A stretch of DNA of 39,555 bases from Nitrospira lenta (GTDB lineage Bacteria; Nitrospirota; Nitrospiria; Nitrospirales; Nitrospiraceae). Position numbers and translations under genes: made by a program. How positions within the stretch are numbered: position 1 is the stretch's first letter; every line of letters starts with the position of its first letter. Below the pieces are notes generated by a model, which made no database searches, was not told where the DNA came from, and saw only the letters and a list, made by a program, of their open reading frames with translations. Below, piece by piece: positions 1 to 10,864 of the stretch. The DNA is taken from contig CAMDPZ010000016.1 of assembly GCA_945905765.1 (NCBI GenBank), forward strand, positions 1-39,555, in the 5' to 3' direction.

Positions 1-688
1 CTTCCGCCCCTTCGCTGTAACTGGCCACCAGCCCTTCGATGGTCTGCTTGCCGATCCGGATGGACGGTTGTGGACGTTTCGTGACTGCTGGCGCTTCTTC
101 GAGATGCTGCTGGGTCAGGTTGGAAATCAGATTGCCGAACCGATCCACATGGATGATTCCTCCCACCAAGGTCTTGCCTTCCCAGGTTGGCGTCGCAATC
201 GTGAAGGTCTTGCAGTCTGTGACGAGTCGCCCGAACGATTCGAACGACTGTTGCTTGGTCAGCCAGGCTGCAGCAGGAGCGAAGAGGTCGCGGCCATCGA
301 AGGTGTGGCCAGCCGATGGCAGCCGATAATCTTCATTCTCAATCTCGCGCACTTCCATCTCGGGGTTCCCGGCGAGGACATACGTTAGGAGTCCGTTGTC
401 GGGAACCAGAAAGAAGTAGCGCTCGCTCTTGGCGATGAGGGCGCGCCGCTGGCTGCCAACGCCTGGATCGACGACGGCCACATGCACGGTGCCCTTGGGG
501 AAATCACGATAGCAGGAATTCAGGAGATAGGCGGCGGCTTCAACGGAATGGGGCGGCACATGGTGCGAGAGATCGACGAAGGTGGCCTGGGGATTGATGG
601 TGAGAACCACCCCCTTCATGCTCGCCACGAAGGAGTCCCGATCTCCGAAATCGGTCAGCAGCGTGATGAGCCCCGAAGGGTGCGGCAC
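1..688 (-). CDS. SAM hydroxide adenosyltransferase (DUF62 family), C-terminus cut by window edge
   Basis: The visible 229 codons belong to the DUF62 / SAM chlorinase-fluorinase-like family, whose common members hydrolyse S-adenosylmethionine to adenosine and methionine. Family hallmarks seen: an N-terminal LITLLTDFGDRDSFVASMKG block, HVAVVDPGVGS near residue 85, a DNGLL block, GHTFDGRDLFAPAAA and HVDRFGNLISN. The start is a GTG that shares one base with the greA stop (TAGTG) and has GAGGAG six bases upstream, so translation is probably coupled to greA. The frame is open to base 1, so the last few residues are missing. The gene sits at the distal end of the pyr/car operon. Family assignment is firm; the exact reaction (hydrolysis rather than halogenation) is inferred from family frequency. 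Confidence 0.88.
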   Translation of the reverse strand, partial: MPHPSGLITLLTDFGDRDSFVASMKGVVLTINPQATFVDLSHHVPPHSVEAAAYLLNSCYRDFPKGTVHVAVVDPGVGSQRRALIAKSERYFFLVPDNGLLTYVLAGNPEMEVREIENEDYRLPSAGHTFDGRDLFAPAAAWLTKQQSFESFGRLVTDCKTFTIATPTWEGKTLVGGIIHVDRFGNLISNLTQQHLEEAPAVTKRPQPSIRIGKQTIEGLVASYSEGAE

Positions 689-1164
689 TACAACTCCTCG
701 AAGCGAATCTCCACCACTTCGTATTCGACGATCTTCACCGGGGTCTTGACCTCGACGAACTCGCCGACGCGCTTGCCGATCAGCGCCTTGCCGACCGGAG
801 ACTGAATCGAGATGCGGTTCACTTTCATATCGGCTTCATCCTGCCCTACCAGCGTGTATTGACGCTTCGACTGCGACTCCTGTTCGATCACGACCACCGT
901 AGCGCCGAACACGATGGTCTCGGAGACCCGCCCGGCCGTTTCGATGATGCGGGCGTCGGCCAGCTTCGACCCGAGCTCGATGATACGCGACTCGATGAAC
1001 CCCTGGCGTTCCTTGGCGGCATCGTACTCCGCATTCTCGCTCAAGTCGCCATGGGCTCGCGCTTCCGCGATGGCTTCGATGTTTTTGGCGCGTTCGACTT
1101 TGCGAAGACGATCAAGCTCTGCCTGAAGTGCCTCGTGCCCCTTTCGCGTGATCGGTGTCGGCAT
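688..1164 (-). CDS. greA: Transcription elongation factor GreA
   Basis: The 158-residue protein has the standard GreA length. It binds the secondary channel of RNA polymerase and stimulates cleavage of backtracked transcripts. The N-terminal coiled coil carries the tip motif HGDLSENAEY, with the acidic catalytic pair at about Asp40 and Glu43. The C-terminal FKBP-like domain ends with a GKALIGKRVGEFVEV stretch typical of the family. The ATG start has GAGGA nine bases upstream and follows the carB stop by 13 bases. Its TAG overlaps the GTG of the downstream SAM hydrolase gene. It is read as part of the pyrimidine operon, although its function is unrelated to pyrimidine synthesis. Confidence 0.97.
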   Translation of the reverse strand: MPTPITRKGHEALQAELDRLRKVERAKNIEAIAEARAHGDLSENAEYDAAKERQGFIESRIIELGSKLADARIIETAGRVSETIVFGATVVVIEQESQSKRQYTLVGQDEADMKVNRISIQSPVGKALIGKRVGEFVEVKTPVKIVEYEVVEIRFEEL

Positions 1165-1177
1165 AGTGTAACGTCCT

Positions 1178-4100
1178 CTATGAGTGGTGGTGATATTCCT
1201 GTAACGACCGAATCGTGAGCTCTGTCTTCAAAATCGCTTCAATCCCCATGACTGCCGCTCGCGCGCCCCGGATAGTCGTATAATAGGCCAGCCCTTTATT
1301 CAAGGCCTCCCGGCGAATCGACAAGGAATCGGCATGGGACGCCGCGTTGCTCACGGTATTCACAACCAAGGCCACCTGCCCGTTCTTGATATGGTCCACG
1401 ACATGGGGACGGCCTTCTTTGACCTTGTTCACGGTTTCCGCCGGCACTCCATGGTCCCGCAAATAACCAGCCGTGCCGCTCGTCGCCTGGATGCTGAACC
1501 CCAGCTTATGCAGCTGCTTCACCACCTCCAGCGCCGCGGGACGATCGCTTTCTTTCACGCTGATGAAGGCCGTGCCTCCCTTGGGCAGCGGCGCACCGGC
1601 TCCCGCCTGGGACTTGGCGAAGGCCCAGCCGAAATCCTGATCGATGCCCATCACTTCGCCGGTCGACTTCATCTCCGGCCCCAAGAGGACATCCACCCCG
1701 GGAAACTTATTGAAGGGGAATACGGATTCCTTCACGGACAAATGCACCGGCGCAGGAGCGTCGGTCAACCCTAGCTCCGGCAAGGTCTTGCCCACCATCA
1801 CCTTCATCGCCAGCTTGGCCAAGGGCACCCCGATGGCCTTACTGACGAAGGGCACCGTGCGTGAGCCTCGTGGATTGACCTCCAATACGTAGATCGTATC
1901 CTCTTTCACGGCAAATTGCGCGTTCATTAAACCGATCACGCCCAGTTCCAGGGCCAGGGCCTTCATTTGCCGGCGAATCTCTTCCACGACGCTCTGCTTG
2001 AGCGAATAGGGCGGCAAGGAACAGGCCGAGTCCCCCGAATGGACCCCGGCTTCTTCGATATGTTCCATGATCCCTGCCACCACGACGTTCGTCCCGTCTG
2101 AAATGGCGTCGGCATCGACTTCGATCGCATCAGAAAGGTAGCGGTCGATCAGCACCGGATGTTTCGGCGAGGCCTTAACCGCCGTGGTCATATATTCCAG
2201 CAAGCCTGCTTCGTCATAGACGATCTGCATGGACCGCCCGCCCAACACATAGGACGGCCGCACCATGACCGGATAGGTGATCTGCGCCGCAATCTTCAAC
2301 GCCTCGTCTACGGATCGGGCCATGCCACACTCCGCCTGGCGGAGCCCCAGTTTATCCAGGAGGTCGCGGAATCGTTCCCGGTCTTCGGCCCGGTCGATCG
2401 CCTCAGGACTCGTACCTAAAATTTTCACCCCGGCCTTGGAGAGGGGCAAGGCCAGCTTCAGGGGCGTCTGTCCGCCGAACTGCAGCACGACGCCCAGCGG
2501 CTGTTCACGCTCCACGATATTGAGGACGTCCTCCTCGGTCAACGGCTCGAAATAGAGTCGGTCCGAGGTGTCGTAGTCCGTGCTCACCGTTTCCGGATTG
2601 CAATTCACCATGATCGATTCGATGCCCTCTTCGCGCAGGGCCATAACCGCATGGACGCAACAGTAGTCGAATTCGATCCCCTGCCCGATGCGGTTCGGCC
2701 CGCTGCCGAGGATGATGACTTTCTTCCGGTCCGTCGGGCGAGCCTCGCATTCACTGCCGTAGGTCGAATAGAGATAGGGGGTATGGGCTTCAAACTCCGC
2801 GGCGCAAGTATCTACGCGCTTATAGGTCACGCCTCGTTTGCCCTGAGGCTTGGTCCGCTGCTTCCGGATCGAGGCAGCCGTGGCGCCGATGAGCTGCGCG
2901 ATACGATCGTCCGAGAACCCCAGCTCCTTGGCCTGCCATAAGAGCGATTCCTCAAGCACCGCCGGCTTCTTGCCAGCCTGGCCGACCAGCACCGCTTCGA
3001 ATTGAATCAGCTCACGGACCTGCTCCAGAAACCAGGGGTCGATCATCGTGAGGGCAAAGAGGTCGTCGTTCGACAGGCCGAGACGCATGCCGTCCGCCAC
3101 ATGCCACAATCGCTCGGCAATCGGAGTCCGCAGATGTTGCCGGACCCGCTCCAGCCCCTGCGTCCTATCGAATCCCTCCGGAATGCCGCGATCCAACCCC
3201 TCCCGCGAAGAGAGGCCGCTCATATTCAATTCCAACGATCGAATCGCCTTGTGCAAAGCCTCTTTAAAGGTGCGGCCGATCGCCATGACTTCGCCCACCG
3301 ACTTCATCTGCGTCGTGAGAGTCGGATCGGCCCCGCGGAACTTCTGGAAAGCAAAACGGGGAATCTTCACCACCACATAGTCGATGGTCGGTTCGAAGGA
3401 GGCTTTGGTCACGCCGGTGATGTCGTTGGTGATTTCATCCAACGTATAGCCCACGGCAAGCTTCGCGGCAATCTTGGCGATAGGGAACCCCGTCGCCTTG
3501 GAGGCGAGCGCGGAGCTTCTCGACACGCGCGGATTCATTTCGATGACGACCATGTCGCCATTCTTGGGATCCAGGCCGAACTGCACGTTCGAACCGCCGG
3601 TATCGACGCCGATCTCGCGGATGATCCGGACTGCGGCATCCCTCATCCGCTGATATTCTTTGTCCGAGAGGGTCATGGCCGGCGCGACCGTGATGCTGTC
3701 CCCCGTATGGACTCCCATCGGATCCAGGTTCTCGATGGGACAGATGATGACGACATTGTCCTTGAGGTCCCGCATCACCTCGAGTTCATATTCTTTCCAT
3801 CCGATGAGCGATTCCTCGATCAGCACCTGGCTGACCGGACTCATGGCCAAAGCCCAATCGATCAGCTTCTCGAACTCTTCCCGGTTATAGGCGATGTTTC
3901 CGCCGGTTCCGCCCATGGTGAAGGAGGGACGGATGATCGAAGGGAATCCGGTCTGTTCGAGAATCTTGATGGCTTCATCACGGTTATGGGCCGTGCCGCT
4001 GGACGGCACCCGCAAACCGATTCGCTGCATCGCATGTTTGAAGGCTTCGCGATCCTCGGCCTTATGGATCGCCTCGGCGGAAGCGCCGACCAGTTTCACG

Positions 4101-4435
4101 CCGTACTTTTCAAGCGTCCCCCGTTTGACCAAGGCCATCGTGGCATTCAACGCGGTCTGGCCTCCCATGGTCGGGAGCAAGGCGTCGGGCCGTTCCCGTT
4201 CGATCACCTTTTCGACCACTTCGGCCGTGATCGGCTCCACATACGTCCGGTCTGCCAGTTCCGGATCGGTCATGATCGTGGCAGGATTGCTGTTGATGAG
4301 AATGACCCGGTAGCCTTCCTCTTTCAGCGCTTTGCAGGCCTGCGTGCCGGAATAGTCGAACTCACAGGCCTGACCGATCACGATCGGGCCGGACCCGATC
4401 AATAAAATGGATTTGATATCTGTTCGCCTTGGCAC
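1178..4435 (-). CDS. carB: Carbamoyl-phosphate synthase large subunit
   Basis: At 1085 residues this is full-length CarB, which with CarA makes carbamoyl phosphate from glutamine, bicarbonate and two ATP for pyrimidine and arginine synthesis. The two homologous ATP-grasp halves are visible: the first opens with [22 protein letters not shown], the second near residue 570 with [21 protein letters not shown]. Each is followed by its own ATP-grasp core (MGGTGGN in the first, LGGRSM in the second). The C-terminal ~140 residues form the MGS-like allosteric domain. The start is GTG with GAGG five bases upstream, 22 bases after the M48 protease gene. It is separated from carA by sppA and the protease gene, an unusual arrangement. 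Confidence 0.98.
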   Translation of the reverse strand: MPRRTDIKSILLIGSGPIVIGQACEFDYSGTQACKALKEEGYRVILINSNPATIMTDPELADRTYVEPITAEVVEKVIERERPDALLPTMGGQTALNATMALVKRGTLEKYGVKLVGASAEAIHKAEDREAFKHAMQRIGLRVPSSGTAHNRDEAIKILEQTGFPSIIRPSFTMGGTGGNIAYNREEFEKLIDWALAMSPVSQVLIEESLIGWKEYELEVMRDLKDNVVIICPIENLDPMGVHTGDSITVAPAMTLSDKEYQRMRDAAVRIIREIGVDTGGSNVQFGLDPKNGDMVVIEMNPRVSRSSALASKATGFPIAKIAAKLAVGYTLDEITNDITGVTKASFEPTIDYVVVKIPRFAFQKFRGADPTLTTQMKSVGEVMAIGRTFKEALHKAIRSLELNMSGLSSREGLDRGIPEGFDRTQGLERVRQHLRTPIAERLWHVADGMRLGLSNDDLFALTMIDPWFLEQVRELIQFEAVLVGQAGKKPAVLEESLLWQAKELGFSDDRIAQLIGATAASIRKQRTKPQGKRGVTYKRVDTCAAEFEAHTPYLYSTYGSECEARPTDRKKVIILGSGPNRIGQGIEFDYCCVHAVMALREEGIESIMVNCNPETVSTDYDTSDRLYFEPLTEEDVLNIVEREQPLGVVLQFGGQTPLKLALPLSKAGVKILGTSPEAIDRAEDRERFRDLLDKLGLRQAECGMARSVDEALKIAAQITYPVMVRPSYVLGGRSMQIVYDEAGLLEYMTTAVKASPKHPVLIDRYLSDAIEVDADAISDGTNVVVAGIMEHIEEAGVHSGDSACSLPPYSLKQSVVEEIRRQMKALALELGVIGLMNAQFAVKEDTIYVLEVNPRGSRTVPFVSKAIGVPLAKLAMKVMVGKTLPELGLTDAPAPVHLSVKESVFPFNKFPGVDVLLGPEMKSTGEVMGIDQDFGWAFAKSQAGAGAPLPKGGTAFISVKESDRPAALEVVKQLHKLGFSIQATSGTAGYLRDHGVPAETVNKVKEGRPHVVDHIKNGQVALVVNTVSNAASHADSLSIRREALNKGLAYYTTIRGARAAVMGIEAILKTELTIRSLQEYHHHS

Positions 4436-4457
4436 AAAAACCTCGTTTCAGAGTCAG

Positions 4458-5420
4458 CTAGCTCGGTTGTGGCATGGGCCCGATGGCCGGCCTGTATGGC
4501 GCCGCTGGCGGCGGAACCACCCCGCCCCCCGGCCCATGATAATGCTGAAGCGCCTCAGGAAGCCAGGCTTCGATCTGGTTGATACGAGTTAAATCGGACG
4601 GATGGGTGGACAGAAATTCCGGGATCGCCTGCTGCGACCGGAAGCAGACCTTGCCGATCATCTGCCTCGGGCAGCCGCTCATGCGCTCCCAAAACGGAAC
4701 GGCCTCCCGCGGGTCGTAGCCCGCTTGCGCCATCAAACGGAGTCCGACGTAATCGGCCTCCGATTCCTGTTTCCGGTTGAAGGGCAAGGAGACATTGACT
4801 CCGTAGGCGCCCAAGAGCCCCTGCATCGCGCCGGGATTGACGCTGCCTGAGACCGCCGCGCCCAAGGCGCCCAATTGCGCGATTTGGTCCAGAATGCTCC
4901 GGCTCATCCGCTCCACCCCGTGGCGCTGCAACGCATGCGCTACCTCATGCCCCATCACCGTCGCCAATCCAACGTCGTCTTTCGTATGTTTGAGAATCCC
5001 GGTGAAAATCGCCACCTTGCCGCCAGGCAGCGCGAAGGCGTTGACCATCTTGTCGTCTTGAATGACGGCGAACTCCCACTGATACTCAGGCTTGTTGGCG
5101 GCTGCCGCGATTCTCCGTCCGACCCGTTGCACCAGCTCGTTGATTTCCGCATTGTCGCTGAGGGGCGCTGACCGCAACACCTCGCGATACGCGCTCAAGC
5201 CGAATTGCATTTCCTTCTCTTCGGAAAAGAAAATTACCTGATCGCGAGCCGTGCCTGGCGCGCGATAACAGCCGGTCAGGCTGCCGAACAGACTCATAGC
5301 GGCCCCGACTCCGAGCGCCGTGCAGAGGCTCATCGCCCCCTGGGCGCCCAGCGCCAACATCGCCCGACGCCCGATGGGCGTCGCCAATGCTCGATCGATG
5401 GAGTCAGCAGCACGTGCCAT
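4458..5420 (-). CDS. M48 family zinc metalloprotease, predicted lipoprotein
   Basis: This 320-residue protein is an M48-type peptidase. The zinc motif HEVAH is at residues 158-162, and the third ligand lies in the downstream QESEADYVG block (Glu221). The N-terminus has a hydrophobic segment ending in a lipobox-like SLTGC (Cys51), preceded by an unusually long leader containing GRRAML. It is therefore probably exported and lipid-anchored, possibly by the Tat route, which is a weak inference. Relatives act in quality control of outer-membrane or periplasmic proteins (LoiP/BepA-like). The C-terminal ~40 residues are rich in proline and glycine. It starts 6 bases after the sppA stop. The substrate cannot be told from sequence. 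Confidence 0.9.
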   Translation of the reverse strand: MARAADSIDRALATPIGRRAMLALGAQGAMSLCTALGVGAAMSLFGSLTGCYRAPGTARDQVIFFSEEKEMQFGLSAYREVLRSAPLSDNAEINELVQRVGRRIAAAANKPEYQWEFAVIQDDKMVNAFALPGGKVAIFTGILKHTKDDVGLATVMGHEVAHALQRHGVERMSRSILDQIAQLGALGAAVSGSVNPGAMQGLLGAYGVNVSLPFNRKQESEADYVGLRLMAQAGYDPREAVPFWERMSGCPRQMIGKVCFRSQQAIPEFLSTHPSDLTRINQIEAWLPEALQHYHGPGGGVVPPPAAPYRPAIGPMPQPS

Positions 5421-5426
5421 GACAAC

Positions 5427-6395
5427 CTACGGCATCCAAAGGTACATGAACTGCGGCGTTCCACCCCGCACCATCGAGAGCAAATCTAAATTGGCGAACC
5501 CGGCCATGCCGGCGCTCGTCCCGAACAAACGGGAATAGATATTATTCTGATACTCGCCCCTGTGCCCATAGGTCACGACCCGCGCCTCCGTCAGACCGGC
5601 TTTTTTCTTGGCCATCTCGATCGCGTCATCCAGATACCCGATCTCGTCGATCAAGCCCGCCGCCTTGGCCTGGTCTCCTGAATAGATGCGCCCGTCGGCC
5701 AGCTTCCTGATCTGCTCGGACGACAGTTGAGGCCGCCCCTCCTGCACCACAGACAGGAACCGATGATAAAACGAATCGATCACGCTTTGAAAAATGGCCC
5801 GTTCCTCAACCGTCATCACCCGAAAGGGCGAACCCATATCCTTACGGGGGCCGGACGTAATCGCGTTGGCTTCGAGTCCCACTTTCTCCAGCAGACCTCG
5901 CGCATTGACGGTCAGCATGATCACGCCGATACTCCCCGTCACCGTCGAGGGGTGGACCCAAATACTGTCCGCCGCCATGGCCAGGTAATAGCCCCCGGAC
6001 GCCGCCACATCCATCATCGAGGCGATCACGGGCACCTTCTTCTTGAGCTTGAACTCCCGCAACTCGTGATAGAGGATGTCCGAGGCGGTCACCGTGCCAC
6101 CGGGACTATTGATGCGAAGCACCAGGGCCTTGATCTGGTCGTCTTTCGCGGCCCGCGTCAGCTCTTCCTTGAACAGGGCCACCATGTTGGGATGCGGCAT
6201 GAGGCCGTCTTTATCTTGCGCGCTGATGACCCCGGACAGATCCAGCACCAGCACTTTGCCGTCGCCCGTGCCGCTCAGCTGCACTTCCCGCACTGGCCCG
6301 GAGGGCTCGACCAGATTGACCGTGATGCAGCCGGCTTGCAGACCGATGATGACGAGGAGACAGAGCCGGCCAACCATGGTGAAAATTCTATGCAT
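5427..6395 (-). CDS. sppA: Signal peptide peptidase SppA, short form, lipoprotein
   Basis: An S49 peptidase of the short (~320 residue) type, which degrades cleaved signal peptides and other small membrane peptides. I chose the ATG at 6395 (MHRIF) rather than an upstream frame extension. It is followed by a clean signal peptide with lipobox LQAGC (Cys23) and preceded by GGAG seven bases upstream, while the longer form would run deep into carA. Catalytic residues are Ser133 in AASGGYY and Lys185 in [10 protein letters not shown]. The start overlaps the carA stop by 8 bases, implying translational coupling. Lying next to the M48 protease gene, it suggests a small envelope-proteolysis pair inserted between carA and carB. 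Confidence 0.93.
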   Translation of the reverse strand: MHRIFTMVGRLCLLVIIGLQAGCITVNLVEPSGPVREVQLSGTGDGKVLVLDLSGVISAQDKDGLMPHPNMVALFKEELTRAAKDDQIKALVLRINSPGGTVTASDILYHELREFKLKKKVPVIASMMDVAASGGYYLAMAADSIWVHPSTVTGSIGVIMLTVNARGLLEKVGLEANAITSGPRKDMGSPFRVMTVEERAIFQSVIDSFYHRFLSVVQEGRPQLSSEQIRKLADGRIYSGDQAKAAGLIDEIGYLDDAIEMAKKKAGLTEARVVTYGHRGEYQNNIYSRLFGTSAGMAGFANLDLLSMVRGGTPQFMYLWMP

Positions 6396-7563
6396 GCTGT
6401 TTCTCCATGAGCTGAGTAAACTCGGCAAATAAGTAACCAGAGTCATGGGGGCCAGGAGAGGCCTCCGGGTGATACTGGACCGAAAATACCGGACGATCCA
6501 CACAGGCCAATCCTTCGATCGAATGGTCGTTCAAGCTCACATGGGTAACCGCGACCTTCCCGAAAGTTGTCTCGATGACGGGTGGGCGATCCGGCACGGA
6601 TGTGATCGGCTGCGTGACTTGCACCGCGAAATTATGGTTTTGCGAAGTGATCTCGACCTGTCTCGTGCGCAGGTTCATGACCGGATGGTTCGCCCCATGA
6701 TGGCCGAACTTCAACTTGTAGGTCTTGAGCCCCAACGCGAGACCGAGGATCTGATGGCCCAAACAAATACCGAAGAGCGGATACTGGCCGATCAATTGCC
6801 GCACCGATTCAATCGCGTAGGGCACGCCTTCGGGATCGCCAGGACCGTTCGAAAGAAAAATCCCGTCCGGTCTGAGGGACGCCACCTGTTTCGCCGTCGT
6901 CGAAGCCGGCACGACAGTCACATCGCAGCCGGCATCCACGAGCTGACGAAGGATATTCTGCTTTACGCCGAAATCATAGGCGACGACATGCCAGCGCTTG
7001 GCCGCAGCGGCGCGGGGCTTCTCGCCGAGCGAAGGAATCCATTCACCCGATCCCTCTGTCCATTGATAGGCTGTCTCGCAGGTCACAGTGGTCGCGAGAT
7101 CCCGGCCAATGATGCTGGGGGCCGCCTTGGCCTTGGCCACAGCGCGACGGGCGTCCGTCTCAACATGAGTAATGAGGCCCTGCTGCGAACCATGTTCACG
7201 CAGATGACGCGTGAGGGCCCTGGTATCCAGCCCCTCGATGCCGACGATCTTCGCTTCCTGGAGGTAGGCCTGTAACTGCTGCTTGCTGCGCCAGTTGCTG
7301 GCGAGCGTGCTGGCCTCTTTGACGACAAACCCTTCGGCCCAGATCTTCCGCGACTCGATATCCTCCGGCGTCACCCCGTAGTTGCCGATGTGGGGACAGG
7401 TCATCGTGATGATCTGTCCTTTATAGGAAGGATCGGTCAAGACTTCCTGATAGCCGGTCATGGCCGTGTTAAACACGACTTCGCCGACCGTCTCCCCTTC
7501 GTATCCCAACGCGCGCCCCTCGAAGAGGGCGCCATCCGCCAATGCCAACAATGCTTGTTTCAC
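6388..7563 (-). CDS. carA: Carbamoyl-phosphate synthase small subunit (glutaminase)
   Basis: The 391-residue CarA supplies ammonia from glutamine to CarB. The N-terminal domain has [18 protein letters not shown] and CPHIGNYG. The C-terminal class I glutamine amidotransferase carries the nucleophile Cys267 in FGICLGHQ and the His365/Glu367 pair in YHPEASPGP, so the full triad is intact. The start is GTG, one base after the stop of the DUF4149 gene, with GGAG seven bases upstream. Its end overlaps the sppA start. It shares the pyr promoter, so it is likely repressed by pyrimidines together with pyrB and pyrC. Confidence 0.97.
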   Translation of the reverse strand: MKQALLALADGALFEGRALGYEGETVGEVVFNTAMTGYQEVLTDPSYKGQIITMTCPHIGNYGVTPEDIESRKIWAEGFVVKEASTLASNWRSKQQLQAYLQEAKIVGIEGLDTRALTRHLREHGSQQGLITHVETDARRAVAKAKAAPSIIGRDLATTVTCETAYQWTEGSGEWIPSLGEKPRAAAAKRWHVVAYDFGVKQNILRQLVDAGCDVTVVPASTTAKQVASLRPDGIFLSNGPGDPEGVPYAIESVRQLIGQYPLFGICLGHQILGLALGLKTYKLKFGHHGANHPVMNLRTRQVEITSQNHNFAVQVTQPITSVPDRPPVIETTFGKVAVTHVSLNDHSIEGLACVDRPVFSVQYHPEASPGPHDSGYLFAEFTQLMEKQHA

Positions 7564-7564
7564 G

Positions 7565-8080
7565 TCACCACTCCATCCGCCGCAGCGACCGTTTGGCCTT
7601 GATTCCTGTCAGCACAATTCCCAGTACAAGATTGACCATGTAGAGCGACCGGACCGGCATATGGATGCGGAAGAATGCTTCGAACGCCGCCTTCCGCGCC
7701 GCCTCCTCTTTCACCGCAAAGGCCTGAGCCTGGAGCGAGGCCACCAGCGGATGCAGCCAGAGAATGATGATACCGGCGATCACCGTCATCCCCACCAGCA
7801 AGCCCATCTCCGCCCGGCTGACCGCCACGTCCTGATTGCCACTCCACCAGCGATACCAGGTGCCGGCACACAACACCGCCAGCGCTCCGATCACGAATCG
7901 ATTATAACCTTCAAAGGCTCTCGTCAGAAAGAACCCGCCTGAGTCCTGCCCGCCGAACGTATTGAAAACGGCGGGAATGACCGCCCCGATGAGCACCAGC
8001 AACCCGCCGACCCAGATGCCCAGCGCCAGCCATTCACAGGTCAGGCAACAGATCAGCCCCCAACGGGATGAGCGCAACAC
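7565..8080 (-). CDS. DUF4149-like four-helix membrane protein
   Basis: A 171-residue integral membrane protein. The start is set at the GTG that shares a base with the pyrC stop (TAGTG), with GGAGG just upstream; a longer in-frame form would be antisense-like sequence within pyrC. Four hydrophobic segments are visible: [20 protein letters not shown], a stretch around [29 protein letters not shown], and [14 protein letters not shown]. The layout and the [13 protein letters not shown] segment before the last helix recall the DUF4149 (TMEM205-like) family. No catalytic motif is seen and the function is unknown. Its place inside the pyr operon may reflect only shared growth control, or a transport or membrane role tied to nucleotide synthesis. 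Confidence 0.75.
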   Translation of the reverse strand: MLRSSRWGLICCLTCEWLALGIWVGGLLVLIGAVIPAVFNTFGGQDSGGFFLTRAFEGYNRFVIGALAVLCAGTWYRWWSGNQDVAVSRAEMGLLVGMTVIAGIIILWLHPLVASLQAQAFAVKEEAARKAAFEAFFRIHMPVRSLYMVNLVLGIVLTGIKAKRSLRRMEW

Positions 8081-9366
8081 TAGCCCTCCGCCCAGCTGGC
8101 CTCGAATACCACTCGGCCACCGACGATGGTCGTCCTCACTCGCCCCTTCACCTTCCAGCCGGCAAAGGGGGTGTTGCGGCTCTTTGAAAAGAACTTGGTC
8201 GGATCCACTTCCCACTGTTCATGCTGATCCACAATCGTCACATCGGCATCCGCCCCGATTGCCAACGTACCCTTGGCCAATCCGAACACCTTCGCGGGAG
8301 CCGTGCTCAATTTATCGACCGCTGACTCCAAGGACAAGATGCCCTCCTCGACCAAGGCAAGGGTCAAGGGCAGCGCCGTTTCCAATCCGACGATGCCGAA
8401 GGGCGCTTCCGCAAACCCCAGTTGTTTTTCCTGCGTGGCATGAGGCGCATGGTCCGTGGCAATGACATCGATCGTGCCGTCGCGCAGACCTTCTTTGATC
8501 GCTTGCACATCTTTCTCGGTCCGGAGCGGAGGATTCATTTTGGCATAGGTGTTATAGCCTCGAACCGTTTCCTCCGTGATGGTGAAGTGATGGGGGCAGG
8601 CCTCGGCTGTGACTCTCAACCCGCGGGACTTGGCCTCCCGCACCATCCTGGCCGATCCCTCGGTGCTGATATGGGCCAGATGCAGCCTGGCGCCGGTCAG
8701 TTCCGCCAGGGCGACGTTCCGCGCCACCATCACATCTTCCGCCGCAGACGGCATGCCAGGGAGCCCCAACTCGGTCGAGATGACTCCTTCGTTCATGCAG
8801 CCCCCCTCGGCCAAGTGCAGATCCTCGCAATGGTCGACCACCGGCACATCGAAGGCCAGGGCATATTCCATCGCGCGCCGCATCACGAGACTGTTCATCA
8901 CCGGCTTCCCGTCGTCCGAGATGGCGACGCATCCGGCGCGCCGCAAGTCGCCGATCTCCGCCAGCTCCTTGCCTTCCGAGCCTTTCGTGATCGCGCCGAT
9001 GGGAAACACATTCGCCAGCCCGGCCGCCTTCGCCCGCTCCAGCATGAATTCCGTAATTGCCTGATTGTCGTTTACGGGGTTCGTATTGGGCATGCAACAA
9101 ACCGAGGTGAAGCCGCCTGCCACCGCCGCTGCTGCGCCGCTTTGGATCGATTCTTTATATTCGAAACCCGGCTCACGAAAATGGACATGGAGATCGACGA
9201 ACCCTGGAAGGACCAGCCGCCCCTTGGCATCGATCTTCGTGGCGCCAGCCGGAACTTTGAGGTTGGGCCCCACCGCCACGATCCGCCCCTCATCGATCAA
9301 CACATCGGCCACGCCATTGAACCGTCCCGGATCGATCACGTGCCCGCCTGCAATGTGAATAGCCAC
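8080..9366 (-). CDS. pyrC: Dihydroorotase (type I)
   Basis: The 428-residue amidohydrolase closes carbamoyl aspartate to dihydroorotate, the third step of UMP synthesis. The metal-binding motif DLHVHFREPG (His60, His62) is intact, as are VVDHCED, HLAHIST and DVIATDHAPH, which supply the other metal ligands and the catalytic aspartate. This indicates an active enzyme rather than the inactive PyrC-prime seen beside PyrB in some bacteria. The start is GTG, three bases after the pyrB stop, with AGGAG upstream. Its stop overlaps the GTG of the next gene. Confidence 0.96.
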   Translation of the reverse strand: MAIHIAGGHVIDPGRFNGVADVLIDEGRIVAVGPNLKVPAGATKIDAKGRLVLPGFVDLHVHFREPGFEYKESIQSGAAAAVAGGFTSVCCMPNTNPVNDNQAITEFMLERAKAAGLANVFPIGAITKGSEGKELAEIGDLRRAGCVAISDDGKPVMNSLVMRRAMEYALAFDVPVVDHCEDLHLAEGGCMNEGVISTELGLPGMPSAAEDVMVARNVALAELTGARLHLAHISTEGSARMVREAKSRGLRVTAEACPHHFTITEETVRGYNTYAKMNPPLRTEKDVQAIKEGLRDGTIDVIATDHAPHATQEKQLGFAEAPFGIVGLETALPLTLALVEEGILSLESAVDKLSTAPAKVFGLAKGTLAIGADADVTIVDQHEQWEVDPTKFFSKSRNTPFAGWKVKGRVRTTIVGGRVVFEASWAEG

Positions 9367-9369
9367 GAT

Positions 9370-10290
9370 TCAGTTCGCTCCTGACATGAGATAGAGAATA
9401 CCCATGCGAACGGCCACGCCGTTCGCCACCTGATCCAAGATCACCGAGGACAAACTATCCGCCACCTCCGGCGCGATCTCGACTCCCCGATTGATCGGCC
9501 CAGGATGCATCACGATCACCTTGGGATCGGCCAGTTTAACCCGCTCGGACGTCAATCCGTAGAGCCGCGCATATTCGCGAATGGTCGGGAACAGGGCTTT
9601 CCCCTGCCGCTCCAGCTGCAGACGCAACATCATGATGACCTGCACGTCGCGCAGAGCCTCGTCGAGATGGTAGTAGACGCGCACGCCCAGCTTCTCGACT
9701 CCGGCCGGGATCATCGTCGGAGGCCCCACTACCCGGACTTCCGCTCCCAACTTGACCAAGGCATGAATGTTCGAACGGGCCACCCGGCTATGGGCCACGT
9801 CGCCGACGATCGCCACCTTGAGCCCCTCGAACGACAAGCCCCGCTCGCGAATCGTGTAGAGATCCAAAAGCCCTTGCGTCGGATGCTCATGCCATCCGTC
9901 TCCGGCATTGATCACGGAGGACTTCACCCCGCGGGCCAGGGCTTCGGCTGCGCCAGCCGACGGATGCCGCAGGACGATAATATCCGCCTGCATCGCTTCG
10001 ATATTGCGCGCGGTATCGAGCAACGTTTCCCCTTTGACCACACTGCTCGACGAAGGGGAAAAGTTGATCACATCCGCGCTCAGCCGTTTCGCCGCCAGCT
10101 CGAACGAGGTGCGCGTCCTCGTGCTGGGCTCGAAAAAGAGATTGACCACCGTGCGACCCCGGAGCGCCGGAACTTTTTTAATTTCCCGCCCGGTCACTTC
10201 CTTGAACGAATCGGCCGTCTCCAGGATCAGCTTGATCTCGTCCACCGACAAGGGCGCCAGGCTCAAGAGGTCTTTGCGTTTGAGACTCAT
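9370..10290 (-). CDS. pyrB: Aspartate carbamoyltransferase catalytic subunit
   Basis: The 306-residue PyrB condenses carbamoyl phosphate and aspartate. Family motifs are all present: [13 protein letters not shown] binding carbamoyl phosphate, [12 protein letters not shown], and [12 protein letters not shown] near the C-terminus. I chose the ATG at 10290 because GGAGG lies five bases upstream; a GTG four codons earlier is possible but would place that site inside the gene. No pyrI regulatory subunit is present in the window, so allosteric control, if any, is of the PyrI-independent kind. It follows pyrR by 13 bases and precedes pyrC by 3. Confidence 0.97.
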   Translation of the reverse strand: MSLKRKDLLSLAPLSVDEIKLILETADSFKEVTGREIKKVPALRGRTVVNLFFEPSTRTRTSFELAAKRLSADVINFSPSSSSVVKGETLLDTARNIEAMQADIIVLRHPSAGAAEALARGVKSSVINAGDGWHEHPTQGLLDLYTIRERGLSFEGLKVAIVGDVAHSRVARSNIHALVKLGAEVRVVGPPTMIPAGVEKLGVRVYYHLDEALRDVQVIMMLRLQLERQGKALFPTIREYARLYGLTSERVKLADPKVIVMHPGPINRGVEIAPEVADSLSSVILDQVANGVAVRMGILYLMSGAN

Positions 10291-10303
10291 CGTTCCCTCC
10301 ACC

Positions 10304-10864
<561 letters not shown>

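Noticed and set aside
3002-4405. 467-codon open frame on the plus strand opposite carB
   Set aside because: It mirrors carB codons, has no ribosome site or family motif, and is rich in His/Arg/Asp as expected for an antisense shadow of GC-rich coding DNA.
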